Source: Lysobacterales bacterium
GTDB lineage: Bacteria; Pseudomonadota; Gammaproteobacteria; Xanthomonadales; Rhodanobacteraceae
Assembly (NCBI GenBank): GCA_013298265.1
Contig: JAAFHE010000320.1
Coordinates: 1-5,274, forward strand
Reading direction: 5' to 3'
DNA length: 5,274 bases
A program made the translations under genes and the position numbers. This document shows, in pieces, positions 4,993 to 5,274 of the stretch; positions within the stretch are counted from its first letter, which is position 1; each line of letters begins with the position of its first letter. The notes beneath the pieces are model-generated. The model ran no database searches. It had not been told where the DNA came from and saw nothing but the letters and a program-made list of their open reading frames with translations.

Positions 4993-5274
4993 TCAGCCGT
5001 CGGACTCCAGTTCCTGCCCTATCCACAGCCGGTTGCCGTCCGGATCGTCGAGCCGGCATTCCGTCATGCCGTAGAACGTCGTGGTGAGGTTGGGGAGGTC
5101 CACGCCATTGGCGCGCACCCGCTGGTGATACGCGACGATGTCGTCGGGATACAGGTACAGCACGGACTGGCGCGGCGCTTCGGGATGGACGTTGATGGAT
5201 TCGTCCACCATGAGGCGGCAGTCGTCGAAGGCCAGCATCGCCCAGCGCCATTCGTCGTTACGGTCTTCGACCGC
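4993..5274 (-). CDS. VOC/glyoxalase-bleomycin resistance family protein, C-terminal part (cut by window edge)
   Basis: The minus-strand frame is open from the right edge and gives 93 residues ending in TGA at 4995-4993. Although an internal ATG lies at 5238, the residues before it (ending DEWRWA) continue the same domain, so the true start is outside the window. The visible part is the second half of a vicinal-oxygen-chelate protein: a strand with WAMLAFDDCRLMVDE, the strand SVLYLYPDD leading into the helix IVAYHQRVRANGV, and the C-terminal hallmark GMTECRLDDPDGNRLWIGQ. In it the Glu of GMTE is the usual metal-ligand position and DPDGNxLxIGQ closes the domain. VOC members include glyoxalases, dioxygenases and antibiotic-binding proteins; the substrate cannot be told. 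The NTF2-like gene lies 198 bases downstream on the same strand. Confidence 0.85.
   Translation of the reverse strand, partial: AVEDRNDEWRWAMLAFDDCRLMVDESINVHPEAPRQSVLYLYPDDIVAYHQRVRANGVDLPNLTTTFYGMTECRLDDPDGNRLWIGQELESDG

Overview
The window is high-GC bacterial DNA. Compact genes with Shine-Dalgarno sites, a secreted delta-60 repeat protein, an NTF2-like secreted protein and a VOC protein together suggest a gammaproteobacterium of the Xanthomonadales type (for example Luteibacter, Dyella or Lysobacter relatives). This is inference from gene content and composition, not from a marker gene.

Left part (1-594). The first 82 bases hold the N-terminus of an XRE-type helix-turn-helix regulator on the minus strand, cut by the window edge. 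It is divergent from a plus-strand pair: an unlisted 31-codon ORF (221-316) and a 93-residue helical protein of unknown function (313-594). The pair shares an ATGA stop/start overlap, and each start has a strong Shine-Dalgarno. The stretch between regulator and pair (83-220) is locally AT-rich and carries an inverted repeat and TAGTA-type repeats, as expected for a divergent promoter/operator.

Middle part (595-2578). About 310 bases lack an intact gene but contain a decayed minus-strand fragment of a delta-60 repeat gene, similar in DNA to part of the intact gene further right. Next comes a two-gene operon: a 380-residue AAA/ABC-type ATPase (906-2048) and a 177-residue partner (2045-2578), joined by a GTGA overlap. 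The pair has the layout of ATPase-plus-effector anti-phage systems such as Septu or PARIS, but the partner carries no HNH or Toprim motif that I can recognise. It is the best candidate here for an uncharacterised defence or genome-maintenance system. The function is inferred from architecture only.

Right part (2627-5274). Three minus-strand genes look like ordinary accessory or housekeeping cargo: an exported protein with seven delta-60 repeats (a likely seven-bladed beta-propeller), an exported NTF2-like/lumazine-binding-like protein, and the C-terminal part of a VOC/glyoxalase-family protein cut by the right edge. The gap between the first two contains two adjacent palindromes that look like a small dispersed repeat element.
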